From positions 62,001 through 126,000 of the IMG/VR virus record IMGVR_UViG_3300027987_000212: a DNA stretch of 64,000 nt; one strand, given 5' to 3'. The stretch is from a virus. The notes beneath the pieces were generated by a model. The model saw nothing but the letters and a program-made list of their open reading frames with translations. It was not told the DNA's origin and ran no database searches. Positions 41,846 to 49,607 of the stretch are shown piece after piece. The position numbers and the translations under genes were made by a program. Every line of letters starts with the position of its first letter. Position 1 is the stretch's first letter.

Positions 41846-42111
41846 CAGATAATCACCGAAGACTTGATGAGGAAATCACGCACACTACGGTCTGGCGGCG
41901 TACCGTTGTACGCCTCTCCTGTTTGGATGGCAAAAGCAGCGGCCTTGACAAGGACCAGGTACGGGTCCTCCGGCAACACCTTGTCGCGCAGTACGAATTG
42001 GTAGATGCGCCCACCCCGGCGAATGTTGATGGGCACCTCAACCCTACCTGCGCCGCAACCCACGGGTTCAATGAAGGGGGTGGCCCCCGTCTGGTGTAGG
42101 AGTGAACGCAT
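41845..42111 (-). CDS. Small tail-operon protein (88 aa)
   Basis: A compact beta/alpha protein (GRVEVPINIRRGGRIYQFVL, YLVLVKAAAFAIQTG) encoded directly after the tape measure. Genes here are often LysM-like or tail-connector proteins; I do not see a clear LysM motif. Overlaps the 625-residue gene by one base. Confidence 0.58.
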   Translation of the reverse strand: MRSLLHQTGATPFIEPVGCGAGRVEVPINIRRGGRIYQFVLRDKVLPEDPYLVLVKAAAFAIQTGEAYNGTPPDRSVRDFLIKSSVII

Positions 42112-42112
42112 A

Positions 42113-45100
42113 CTACCCTAGTAATCCGCCAAGGAAGCCCCCGCCAGCGTTTGCCTCGGCATTCGACGTCTTCTGCCAAGTGTCCATCACAGCACTAGCC
42201 ACAGACTTACCGGACTTCTCGATTGCAGTCTTCAACTCGTCGAGCTTCTTGTTCCGTTCTCGGTCGAGTGGGTTCTCCTCTTCCTGCCGAGCCAACTTTT
42301 GCTTTGTTTGTGCTTCCTGGAACTTACCCGCAACAGCTGTGATTCTGCTTGCAGCCGTACCAGACTCGCCCTTCATCGTACTCTCGATGGCCTTCGTCAG
42401 GTCTTCGCCCACCCCACCCTGCATAGACACGCCTGAGCTTTCAGCCAACGCAGTAGCAATGTCAGACGCGCTCCGCCCTTGCTTGACCATACTTTGGATG
42501 TCTTTGGTGTCCAGTCCCGTACCCAGCGCACTGGCGATGGCTGCGATACCCCCGCCCTTGCCGCGCTTTGACCCCCGCTCGATGCGTGCCTGCAACGAAG
42601 CCTGCCCCAACAACGTAGACCGAATATCGCCGGTACCGGCCGTACCCTGTAGGGCGGCTGCCATGCGGCGCTTCTCGTCAACACTCATCCCCGACAACTC
42701 ATCCTGCTCGAGCCCAACCATCTTCTGAATCTGCCCAAAGATGGCGCTCCGCTCTGAGTCAGTTTGCCCCGCTGTACCGAGTTTGGCCTCCAAGCCCTTA
42801 CGTACTGTCGTACTCTCGAGGAACTGCTGCGCAGCAGTCTGACGGTCGTTCCCGCGGAAGCCAATAGACGCCATTCGGTCGGAGACATCCGTGGACAACT
42901 GCAGCTTGCCCGTCTCTGCGTTGCGTTGCAGCACCCCGCCACGACGCATGGTGTCGACTTGCTCCCGCGCTGCCGCGCCGTAACGCTCGGCTGCCTCCGC
43001 CCGCGCACTCTCTTGCCCTGCGGCCGCGACCCCGCCAATGCCTCTAGCGCGCCGACTTACCTCATCTGCGGTGAGCCCCGACTCCTTGGCCAAACGCTGG
43101 GCCACCGCGCGCTGCTCTTGCGGGCTCCCGGCGCCGCCAAGTTCTTGGGCGAAAATCATGCTCTGTAGAGCACCCTTGCGCCCCTCTTCCTGGTCGGTCA
43201 GCTCCCCCTTTCGCTGCAGCCGAGTGAGCTCCTTCTCGATGGACGCACGCGCCTCCCGGCGCACGCCCTCATTCTGGTCGAGCGCGCGAAGCGCGTAGTC
43301 CCGCCCCTCGTCGCTTGCCAAGTACTCCCCCGCGCCGCGCACGGCTTTCTCCGACAAGCCCCGGTCGGCATACTTCCCACCGCCCATCGCCGACGCAAGC
43401 CCCCGTAACCCCAGAGTTTGGGTCATGAAGCGCATGGTACGGCCCTGCCCCGACGTACCGAACAGGGCAGAGCCCACCGCCGAGTCCCGCTCGCCCACCG
43501 TCGAGAAGTTACTCGAGCCGTAGATGCCCTGCATCTCCGGCGAGGCAAACATGCTGGACTCCCCCTCAATGCCTGCCGACTCCGTCAGCGTAGCCATGAT
43601 TTGCGCGCGTTCCTCCGCACCTGCCTTGCGGTACCGCTCTTCGAGCTTGGAGAACTGCCCGCCTTTGTCTTGAGCGAGGCGCCCGAGGGCGCCCCCAAAA
43701 CTAGACAAGCGCTGCATCCCCTTACCCTCTACCGCGCCGAGCGCAAACTGCCTCCGAAGGTCGTCACCAGCCTCTGCCCCCAGCTTGGCTACGTCTGCGC
43801 GTCCGCGTAGCTCCGAGCCACCAGTCTGAAAAGCAGTCGAAACACCCCGAACCATGTCCAGCCCACGCTGCAACTCAGCATTCGTTCGAGAGGTACCCAA
43901 GTTGTACCCCGCTGCCTGATACCGGTCGGCGTCGACCTCTCGAAAAGACTCGAGGTCTGTCCGCGCCTTCCCGCCCAAACCAAAGTCAGCACCGCGTCCA
44001 CCTCCACCGAAGAGGCTACCGCCAACCCCAAGTGTGCGCCGCATTGCCTCGGCACCAGTCGCTCCGCCCTTCATGCCCGTCTCGTACGCGCGAGATACAT
44101 CCCTGCGCAGCTCCTTGACGTAGTTACCCGTGAGCTTGTTGATGGTACCTTCTACTAAGCCAGACATGTCCGTGTAGAAGTCCGCACCAACTTGCTGCAG
44201 CGTAGCCTGCACATCAGCTCGAGCTTTCTCGAACTTGTGCTTCAACCCTTCGATACCTGTGTGTGACTGACGCTGCTTCAACTTCTGTGCAAAGTCTTCG
44301 TCAGTTGCTGACTGCTTGCGCTGCTCCAGCATTGCTGGGAGTGCTTGAATCTGCTTCATCATCACATCGGCCTCATCGCGTCCAAGGCCTAGTCGACGCT
44401 GCATGAAAATCATGGAGCGGTCGTTACCCTCGTCCAAGTTCATCCCACGCTCATCCAGCCAGTTCTTCATCACCATGGCTGGCAGCAGACCACCAAAGCG
44501 CTCCATCGCAGCGCCGCGCAATCGACCTTCATTGCGAATGAAGTCTGCACGACCTACCTTCGACATGTTCTTCTGCCACATTTGGCGAGTCCGTTCCGTG
44601 CCGACGCCTCCGGACATGTACTCTTCGACATCGCCTTCATTGAGGCGCCCGCCTTTGCCTGCAACGGAAGCCAAGAAACGTCGCCCAAGCCCGCCCTTCA
44701 AGAATTGCGCAGTAGAACTCAACTGCTGCGTAGCCAACGCACGACGTCCTTCCGCCCCAGCCAACCCAGTAGCGTTGTAGATGTCCTCCTCACTCAAAGC
44801 ACCAGCCTGCTGAGCAACTCCGATGTTTGTCATCGTCTCGAGCCCAGCCTGTGCCCCCGCACTACCCAGACCGCCTATAGAGCGCGAAATCTGTGAACCA
44901 ATGTTCATCATGCCCGTCAACTCTGACGTTGCAAGACCACCAGCCCTAGCGCCGCTGCGAATCTTACGCGCAAACGACGTAGCCTGCTGATTGCCGAATA
45001 CGCCGCTTGAGCGCATCTCGCTCATCATCTTCTGCGCCTCTTCGAGGCTAGTACCCATCTCCGAAGCAATTTCCTTCAGAGACTTCACCATGGTGCGGAA

Positions 45101-45691
45101 CTTCTCGGTGAACTGCTTGGCATCACGCACACCTTGGTCCATGCCCATACGACCCATGTTGGTCGCAAGTCGTCCTAGTTCCTCGAAGCCCACCATTTCC
45201 CCCGCCTGCCCAGACTCCGTACTCATCTGGCGGAGAGACCCGCCAATGTCGCTCAGCTGCCCACGCGTGAACCCGTAACCGCCCTGCGGATTCGAGAACT
45301 GGTAGGTAGAGCGCATCAAGCCGTTGAACTGTTGCTGGCCTCGAGCACCTTCAAGCATCTGCCCGCCCGTATACGTCAGACCTGCCAAGGCGCCACTGGC
45401 TAAACCAAAAGCACCTAGCCCTGCTGCCCCCGCACCAAGTGCACCAAATCGGGAGCCGCCCATACCAGCCTTCAAGGCTAAAGACATGGGGTCCAGCCCA
45501 GCCATACCAAGACCCAAGGCCATGCCGGGGCCGGCAACGGCCGAGCCCACGTTGAGGGCGCGACCAACAACCCCCTCCGCCTCCGAGGCGCCACTCTGCG
45601 GCACGTTCAGCATTGAAGCGTGCTGCATTTGCATCATGTACTGTTGTTGGAAAGCCCCGCCCATCTGGGCAATCTCAGCCGAGGAAATCAC
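42113..45691 (-). CDS. Tail tape-measure protein (1192 aa)
   Basis: The long, helix-rich chain is full of Gly/Ala/Met and charged residues. Hydrophobic stretches lie near the N terminus (~45-115: VAGPGMALGLGMAGLD, LGAFGLASGALAGL), followed by ~1000 residues of predicted helix without cysteine. It is the first gene of the tail operon and precedes hub genes. This is the composition and place of a tape measure, whose length sets tail length (about 0.15 nm per residue would give roughly 180 nm, by the usual rule). The GTG start is 6 bases after TAGAGT and has no RBS. Confidence 0.72.
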   Translation of the reverse strand: MISSAEIAQMGGAFQQQYMMQMQHASMLNVPQSGASEAEGVVGRALNVGSAVAGPGMALGLGMAGLDPMSLALKAGMGGSRFGALGAGAAGLGAFGLASGALAGLTYTGGQMLEGARGQQQFNGLMRSTYQFSNPQGGYGFTRGQLSDIGGSLRQMSTESGQAGEMVGFEELGRLATNMGRMGMDQGVRDAKQFTEKFRTMVKSLKEIASEMGTSLEEAQKMMSEMRSSGVFGNQQATSFARKIRSGARAGGLATSELTGMMNIGSQISRSIGGLGSAGAQAGLETMTNIGVAQQAGALSEEDIYNATGLAGAEGRRALATQQLSSTAQFLKGGLGRRFLASVAGKGGRLNEGDVEEYMSGGVGTERTRQMWQKNMSKVGRADFIRNEGRLRGAAMERFGGLLPAMVMKNWLDERGMNLDEGNDRSMIFMQRRLGLGRDEADVMMKQIQALPAMLEQRKQSATDEDFAQKLKQRQSHTGIEGLKHKFEKARADVQATLQQVGADFYTDMSGLVEGTINKLTGNYVKELRRDVSRAYETGMKGGATGAEAMRRTLGVGGSLFGGGGRGADFGLGGKARTDLESFREVDADRYQAAGYNLGTSRTNAELQRGLDMVRGVSTAFQTGGSELRGRADVAKLGAEAGDDLRRQFALGAVEGKGMQRLSSFGGALGRLAQDKGGQFSKLEERYRKAGAEERAQIMATLTESAGIEGESSMFASPEMQGIYGSSNFSTVGERDSAVGSALFGTSGQGRTMRFMTQTLGLRGLASAMGGGKYADRGLSEKAVRGAGEYLASDEGRDYALRALDQNEGVRREARASIEKELTRLQRKGELTDQEEGRKGALQSMIFAQELGGAGSPQEQRAVAQRLAKESGLTADEVSRRARGIGGVAAAGQESARAEAAERYGAAAREQVDTMRRGGVLQRNAETGKLQLSTDVSDRMASIGFRGNDRQTAAQQFLESTTVRKGLEAKLGTAGQTDSERSAIFGQIQKMVGLEQDELSGMSVDEKRRMAAALQGTAGTGDIRSTLLGQASLQARIERGSKRGKGGGIAAIASALGTGLDTKDIQSMVKQGRSASDIATALAESSGVSMQGGVGEDLTKAIESTMKGESGTAASRITAVAGKFQEAQTKQKLARQEEENPLDRERNKKLDELKTAIEKSGKSVASAVMDTWQKTSNAEANAGGGFLGGLLG

Positions 45692-45697
45692 GACCGT

Positions 45698-45711
45698 ACT
45701 CTACCACGAGT
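45698..45711 (-). promoter_or_regulatory. Late promoter element of the tail operon
   Basis: ACTCGTGGTAGAGT-N6-GTG, identical over 14 bases to the element before the 1028-residue gene. This would drive the 13-kb tail operon down to 32586. Confidence 0.65.
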
Positions 45712-45736
45712 ACCCGCGGCAAAAAGACCGAACAGC

Positions 45737-45745
45737 GGGGATAAG
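45737..45745 (+). promoter_or_regulatory. GRGATAAS element (plus strand)
   Basis: GGGGATAAG is followed after 4 bases by a GTG that opens a 26-codon frame (45750-45830). It diverges from the tail-operon promoter 26 bases away. Confidence 0.5.
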
Positions 45746-45749
45746 AACA

Positions 45750-45830
45750 GTGGACGGTATGCCTACCCCAGTGGCTGGGGCAGGAGGCTTCTCTCGGTTG
45801 CTCCTAGGGAGTCCAGACCTTGTCCACTGA
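45750..45830 (+). CDS. Possible leader peptide (26 aa)
   Basis: GTG 45750 stands 4 bases after the motif and opens VDGMPTPVAGAGGFSRLLLG, ending at TGA 45828-45830. No RBS. The stretch 45692-45927 holds no other convincing gene; this frame may be a regulatory leader or nothing. Confidence 0.25.
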   Translation: MDGMPTPVAGAGGFSRLLLGSPDLVH

Positions 45831-45894
45831 AGTGCTGCTCAGCTCAGGGCTACTGGGTAGCACTTCTTTAGCCACGCAATTGCCGAGCTACTTC

Positions 45895-45903
45895 CGGGAT
45901 AAG
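45895..45903 (+). promoter_or_regulatory. GRGATAAS element before 45928 gene
   Basis: CGGGATAAG lies 24 bases before the ATG; AAAGGAG follows it. It gives a short normal leader for the three-gene plus-strand unit 45928-47179. Confidence 0.55.
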
Positions 45904-45927
45904 AACTACGAAAGGAGCAACCACAAC

Positions 45928-46164
45928 ATGTTACTACAAGTTGGCGCACTGTACGCGGGCATACGTGCAGCAACCTACGTTATCGAGCGGGTACTACTAC
46001 CTCTGAAAGGAATCAAGAGAGACGGGAGCACGACATTCGTAGAACGAACCATACTGGTGACGGCAGAGGAAGACCAGCGACTCAACGACGGTCCCTGGGG
46101 GGCTGTCCTCCGCGCAGGAGCGCAGCGCGCAGCAGACTATGCTGCCGTTAAGGGGGACGCGTGA
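45928..46164 (+). CDS. Small hypothetical protein (78 aa)
   Basis: ATG 45928 has AAAGGAG upstream. The N terminus (LLQVGALYAGIRAATYVIERVLLPL) is amphipathic and may associate with membrane. The stop overlaps the next gene start (GTGA). Function unknown. Confidence 0.55.
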   Translation: MLLQVGALYAGIRAATYVIERVLLPLKGIKRDGSTTFVERTILVTAEEDQRLNDGPWGAVLRAGAQRAADYAAVKGDA

Positions 46165-46556
46165 ACGAGAACAGTACAGCCACTACTGACGACTCAGGCG
46201 AAGGACGGGCACGCCCCCCGAGAAAGTCTGCGGAACCGCTCACTCACAGCCCCTTCGCAAACATCCACGATGTACTGCGCAAAAACGGACTTCGCCCACC
46301 GCGCATCATCAGTACACCCCCACCAAGTCAACCCGTCCGGAGAACACTCAACATGATGGACCACACCATTCACACAGTCCACGCCCCAACAAACACAGAC
46401 CAAGAATCCTTGCCCGAAGTTCCCGAACCTGCCGGGCGCGTGCGCATCTTCAACAACGCAACGACACGCAAAGTGCTCATCACAACACTCTCAGTAGGAT
46501 GTCTCGCAGTTATCGCTTTCGGTGTGCGTCAGTTACTTCGTAGAGGTGGTGGATGA
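46161..46556 (+). CDS. Tail-anchored membrane protein (131 aa)
   Basis: A long polar, Pro-rich N-terminal part is followed by one C-terminal hydrophobic span (VLITTLSVGCLAVIAFGV) and basic residues (RQLLRRGGG). That is the layout of a tail-anchored protein with a cytoplasmic head. Starts at GTG 46161. Function unknown. Confidence 0.55.
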   Translation: MNENSTATTDDSGEGRARPPRKSAEPLTHSPFANIHDVLRKNGLRPPRIISTPPPSQPVRRTLNMMDHTIHTVHAPTNTDQESLPEVPEPAGRVRIFNNATTRKVLITTLSVGCLAVIAFGVRQLLRRGGG

Positions 46557-47179
46557 ACTGCTACACCATCTACGAAGCAGCGGCTGAGGGCATCCGCGTC
46601 ACCCACGCTGAGGAAGGGTCCTATGTCGCGGTAGGCTCCGTCCGAGTGCCAGTGAGTGCGGATATACATGAGGCTGTCTCAGAGGTCATGCAAACAGCAC
46701 GACAGCAGCTAGCAGAGCACGCTGAGGAAATGGGGGTTGACCAGGTAGAAGCGTGTCACGCTCTTCTGCGCGCAAACTGGGTGCTGCTGCCTCATGCGCG
46801 CGTCAACAACGGAGTCATCTGCCGAAGGGGCTCCGACCGAGCTAATCGACGTAGCGCACTCGTACAAGTTGACGTAGGTGTCGGTGCCGGCGCCAATGGC
46901 CGGGTCTACTACAACGCGCGTACCTACCGCGAGCAGCTGCGTGGAGAAGGCCCGAGCGCCCACGTCGATATCCAGTACGACCAATTCCCCCCTCCGGGAA
47001 TCGAGGTACTGGCAGAAGATGGGCACTCGAAGCTCATCATCATGCGTCCACAGAGCGGGTTCAGGATTGTCCGGGCAGGTTTGCTCGAGGACGCGCCGCC
47101 GCGCCTTCTGACGACTTGGACGGGCTCAAACCTGTGGGTGCGGGGCGAGTACCCGCAGCGTCGCCGAGACGCGGCGTAG
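46553..47179 (+). CDS. Hypothetical protein (208 aa)
   Basis: ATG 46553 overlaps the previous stop. The sequence contains amphipathic helices (ADIHEAVSEVMQTARQQLAE) and a beta-rich second half (LVQVDVGVGAGANGRVYYN). Its last 119 bases overlap the convergent Zn-ribbon gene. No family recognised. Confidence 0.55.
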   Translation: MNCYTIYEAAAEGIRVTHAEEGSYVAVGSVRVPVSADIHEAVSEVMQTARQQLAEHAEEMGVDQVEACHALLRANWVLLPHARVNNGVICRRGSDRANRRSALVQVDVGVGAGANGRVYYNARTYREQLRGEGPSAHVDIQYDQFPPPGIEVLAEDGHSKLIIMRPQSGFRIVRAGLLEDAPPRLLTTWTGSNLWVRGEYPQRRRDAA

Positions 47180-47492
47180 TGGTTGGGGAGGGGGGTGAGC
47201 TACCCTCCTCCTCTTTAGCCGCCTGTTCCGGGCCTGTGCTCCCACCCTTCTTTCGCGGCTTGCGGGTAGTTGCATCTTTTACGCAACGGATAGCCTTGAT
47301 GTAGTTCTTGATGGCCTTCTCGCACTTCTCGCAGACGACACCAAACGAGATTGTCGTCGTTACCCGTTTACCATCTACCCCAAGCTCCGAGCTCGTAAAC
47401 TCGGCGTCCAGCATGGCGGTTTCTTCATCCTTGTCTTGGAACCACTTTCGGCGGCATCGGTCACACTGGTACTCAACTACTGGGCGTTTCAT
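47061..47492 (-). CDS. Zn-ribbon protein with disordered tail (143 aa)
   Basis: ATG 47492 has GGAGG 6 bases upstream. Cysteine pairs CDRC (residues 10-13) and CEKC form a likely zinc ribbon in the first ~65 residues (VVEYQCDRCRRKWFQDKDEE, VVCEKCEKAIKNYI). The remaining ~75 are Ser/Pro/Lys/Thr-rich and probably disordered. Its 3' end overlaps a plus-strand gene by 119 bases. DNA- or polymerase-binding role possible. Confidence 0.58.
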   Translation of the reverse strand: MKRPVVEYQCDRCRRKWFQDKDEETAMLDAEFTSSELGVDGKRVTTTISFGVVCEKCEKAIKNYIKAIRCVKDATTRKPRKKGGSTGPEQAAKEEEGSSPPSPTTTPRLGDAAGTRPAPTGLSPSKSSEGAAARPRANLPGQS

Positions 47493-47721
47493 GGCGGTCC
47501 TCCATCGTACTTGCGGCGGTCGAGTGAGTCTTCCACCAAATGTAGGTCTTGAGCATGGCCACCTCAGGCCCAATGAGGGGACTGTCCCCAACCTTGCTTT
47601 GGAAGAAGTCATTGAACGCTGCTAGGTCTTGGTTTACCCAAACCTCCAGCTCAGGACCGGGTATACTCGCTACAGGTACCTCAGTACCATCATCCTCAAA
47701 AACCTTCACTACTAGTCGCAT
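47473..47721 (-). CDS. Small hypothetical protein (82 aa)
   Basis: A beta start (RLVVKVFEDDGTEVPVAS) then helix. ATG 47721 is preceded by CAGG and by TACTAG 6 bases upstream. It overlaps the Zn-ribbon gene by 20 bases. Function unknown. Confidence 0.5.
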   Translation of the reverse strand: MRLVVKVFEDDGTEVPVASIPGPELEVWVNQDLAAFNDFFQSKVGDSPLIGPEVAMLKTYIWWKTHSTAASTMEDRHETPSS

Positions 47722-47742
47722 CCTGTACTAGTACCCCGTAGC

Positions 47743-48186
47743 ATGCAACACGGCAAGACCATGCGGGCACTAACGACCCAAGACGCCACTGAACTCGCTC
47801 AATTGGAGATACGGCTGTTTCCAGACAACTGCCTCAACGAGACAACCCTAAGAAATGAGATATCCCGTGGGGTTGGTTGGGCCATACTCGACAACCAAGG
47901 ACAACTAGCTGGATATGCGCTAGGCGTGTTCAGCGAAGCAAGCCAACTGTTTGACCTACTTCGACTAGGGGTCGTACCTGGGCACCGCCGACAAGGGCAC
48001 GGTCGCGCGCTGCTGCGCGCAGCCACTACAAGCTTCCCGAGGTGCATGCTTACCGTAGCTGCAGAGAACCAGGCGGCGCGCACACTTTACCACAACGAAG
48101 GGTTCAAACTACTGGGCGTACTACCAAGCGGGGCACTCCTGTTGTGGGTCACTTCATCGACACCAGCCGGTACTGCTTCCCGCTAG
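47743..48186 (+). CDS. GNAT-family N-acetyltransferase (147 aa)
   Basis: Motif A of GNAT enzymes is clear: LRLGVVPGHRRQGHGRALLR (V..x.RRxGxGxxL) for acetyl-CoA pyrophosphate binding. It is followed by motif B 'LTVAAENQAARTLYHNEGFK', as in RimI-like protein acetyltransferases. Target unknown; phage GNATs may modify host proteins or aminoacyl groups. Two possible ATGs (47743, 47761). It stands alone on the plus strand between leftward genes. Confidence 0.75.
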   Translation: MQHGKTMRALTTQDATELAQLEIRLFPDNCLNETTLRNEISRGVGWAILDNQGQLAGYALGVFSEASQLFDLLRLGVVPGHRRQGHGRALLRAATTSFPRCMLTVAAENQAARTLYHNEGFKLLGVLPSGALLLWVTSSTPAGTASR

Positions 48187-48337
48187 TGGTGCGATGCACA
48201 GTCGTGCCGTTTGGGAGGGTAACTACCTGGGTCGCCTGACCGTTACCTGGTAGCAACAGCTTTCCCACGTTGTTCCCCCCACGCAGCACCGCGGTACCAT
48301 CTTGTAGCTTACGCACTGGCTTCCTTCGAGTCTCCAT
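48149..48337 (-). CDS. Small basic protein (62 aa)
   Basis: ATG 48337 has GGAGGAG 4 bases upstream; it overlaps the preceding gene by 29 bases. Basic start (ETRRKPVRKLQDG) and beta-rich body (ATQVVTLPNGTTVHRT). The 3' end overlaps the convergent GNAT gene by 38 bases. Unknown function. Confidence 0.5.
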   Translation of the reverse strand: METRRKPVRKLQDGTAVLRGGNNVGKLLLPGNGQATQVVTLPNGTTVHRTTSGKQYRLVSMK

Positions 48338-48701
48338 AGTCTCCTCCAAACGTTCTAACGGTGTCATCTTCTACTGTACCAGACAGCGCAAGAGTGGCTA
48401 GGCGCTCCTCCGTGGGGTGACCCGCAAGCCACGCTTTGCGCGCCGCATCGTTGTCGAGTAGCTCGTCGCACTCCTTGTAGTATTGGAGAATCAACTCGTC
48501 GGTAACACCTGGGAGGCCGCAGACGACCTTACGCAGCACAAGCAGGTGTCTGTCGTTTATCTGCAGTGCACTCTGCAGTACTCGAGCAAGGTGCCTATTC
48601 TCAGCCTCCAGTGCGTCGAGGCGTGCCCTTACGCCGGGGGCGGGGTCCCCTACTGGTTTGGTTGGTTTGCGGCGGGACTTCTTGGATGGGTGCTGGGTCA
48701 T
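48309..48701 (-). CDS. Hypothetical coiled-coil protein (130 aa)
   Basis: GAGGAAAG precedes ATG 48701. A basic start (SKKSRRKPTKP) is followed by a helix (RARLDALEAENRHLARVLQS) typical of coiled coils. Overlaps the upstream gene by 101 bases in another frame. Unknown function. Confidence 0.55.
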   Translation of the reverse strand: MTQHPSKKSRRKPTKPVGDPAPGVRARLDALEAENRHLARVLQSALQINDRHLLVLRKVVCGLPGVTDELILQYYKECDELLDNDAARKAWLAGHPTEERLATLALSGTVEDDTVRTFGGDYGDSKEASA

Positions 48702-48954
48702 CTTTCCTCATGAACGCAAAGTTCCTCATCTCGTGCTCTAGCTCTATACGCTGCTTGGCCAGCACCTCTAGGTACTGTTCGAAAGCAACCTCTGGCACGG
48801 AAGAGTCGACTTGTAGAACTTCCTGGCAAACTAGTCGCTGCGGCGCCATGCCGGAAGCATCCGGCAAGAATCGATGATGTAGCAAAGTCATCACCTCCTC
48901 GATGATGGCTTTTCGGTAAGCGAGCGCGGCGTACTCGGGGTCTGTGTGCATCAT
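48601..48954 (-). CDS. Hypothetical protein (117 aa)
   Basis: Helical N-terminal part (AALAYRKAIIEEVMTLLHHR), then basic, Pro-rich C terminus (RGPRPRRKGTPRRTGG) that lies inside the following gene's frame. The 101-base overlap is real on both sides as far as codon pattern shows, or the end may be longer than needed. Starts with ATG 48954 at TGATG. Confidence 0.5.
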   Translation of the reverse strand: MMHTDPEYAALAYRKAIIEEVMTLLHHRFLPDASGMAPQRLVCQEVLQVDSSVPEVAFEQYLEVLAKQRIELEHEMRNFAFMRKDDPAPIQEVPPQTNQTSRGPRPRRKGTPRRTGG

Positions 48955-49607
48955 GCCCTCAGAAACGCCAGGATGCGACCGTACAAGTCAGCCCCGGCAG
49001 AAGTGTCCTTGATGATGTTGGCCAGCGGGTAGATAGACGTAATCCGCTTGCCCCGTACACCGTTCATCAACTCCCCGCCCTTGAAATGCTCCCGCTCCTT
49101 AGTGGTAGCCCTGACAAGCGATTGAGGGTGGTACTTCAGTACTAGGTCTGCGTTGCAGCCTAGCTGATGGTAGTACTTGAGTAAGACCGTTGCCCAGTTC
49201 TGTGTAGTCAGCACAAAGAGCAGCTGACCAATCCCCTGCTCTCCAGGCCATACTTGGCCACAGGCAGAGCATACTAGGTTGCCGAGCACATGACCCTCAC
49301 TACCGATAAACGCGGAGCAGTCATTCTTGTTCAAGTGCTTACCCGGGCAGAGGTGCATCATGGCGTCCCCGCCCCCATGCAGCTTCGACCCGCTCTCCCA
49401 AAAGGTTAGGCACCCTGGAGAAGGTCCGTACGCCGCACGTCGGTGACCAAGAAGAAGCTCCACCTTGTACCGAGCTTTGCCTGCTTCCTGGAATATCTTA
49501 TCCAGGGCCTTCTTACGCCCCTCTATGGCAGCCTGCTCGTCCTCAGACAACACCCCTTGAAGATAGGGGTTCCCCAAGTCCTCGAATGCAGTAGCCTTGA
49601 CCTTCAT
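48951..49607 (-). CDS. Probable Zn-binding hypothetical (218 aa)
   Basis: A helix-rich start (EQAAIEGRKKALDKIFQEAG) is followed by CPGKHLNKNDC and CSACGQVW; the latter is a zinc-knuckle. Late segments (TSIYPLANIIKD) are ordinary. Function unknown. ATG 49607 overlaps the upstream stop. Confidence 0.5.
   Translation of the reverse strand: MKVKATAFEDLGNPYLQGVLSEDEQAAIEGRKKALDKIFQEAGKARYKVELLLGHRRAAYGPSPGCLTFWESGSKLHGGGDAMMHLCPGKHLNKNDCSAFIGSEGHVLGNLVCSACGQVWPGEQGIGQLLFVLTTQNWATVLLKYYHQLGCNADLVLKYHPQSLVRATTKEREHFKGGELMNGVRGKRITSIYPLANIIKDTSAGADLYGRILAFLRA

Noticed and set aside
41153-42004. 283-codon plus-strand frame opposite the 625-residue gene
   Set aside because: Long but without RBS or promoter; residue pattern matches a complement of the tail gene frame.
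45324-45830. 168-codon plus-strand frame ending at 45830
   Set aside because: Most of it lies opposite the tape-measure N terminus; only the last 26 codons outside that gene were kept as a weak leader candidate.
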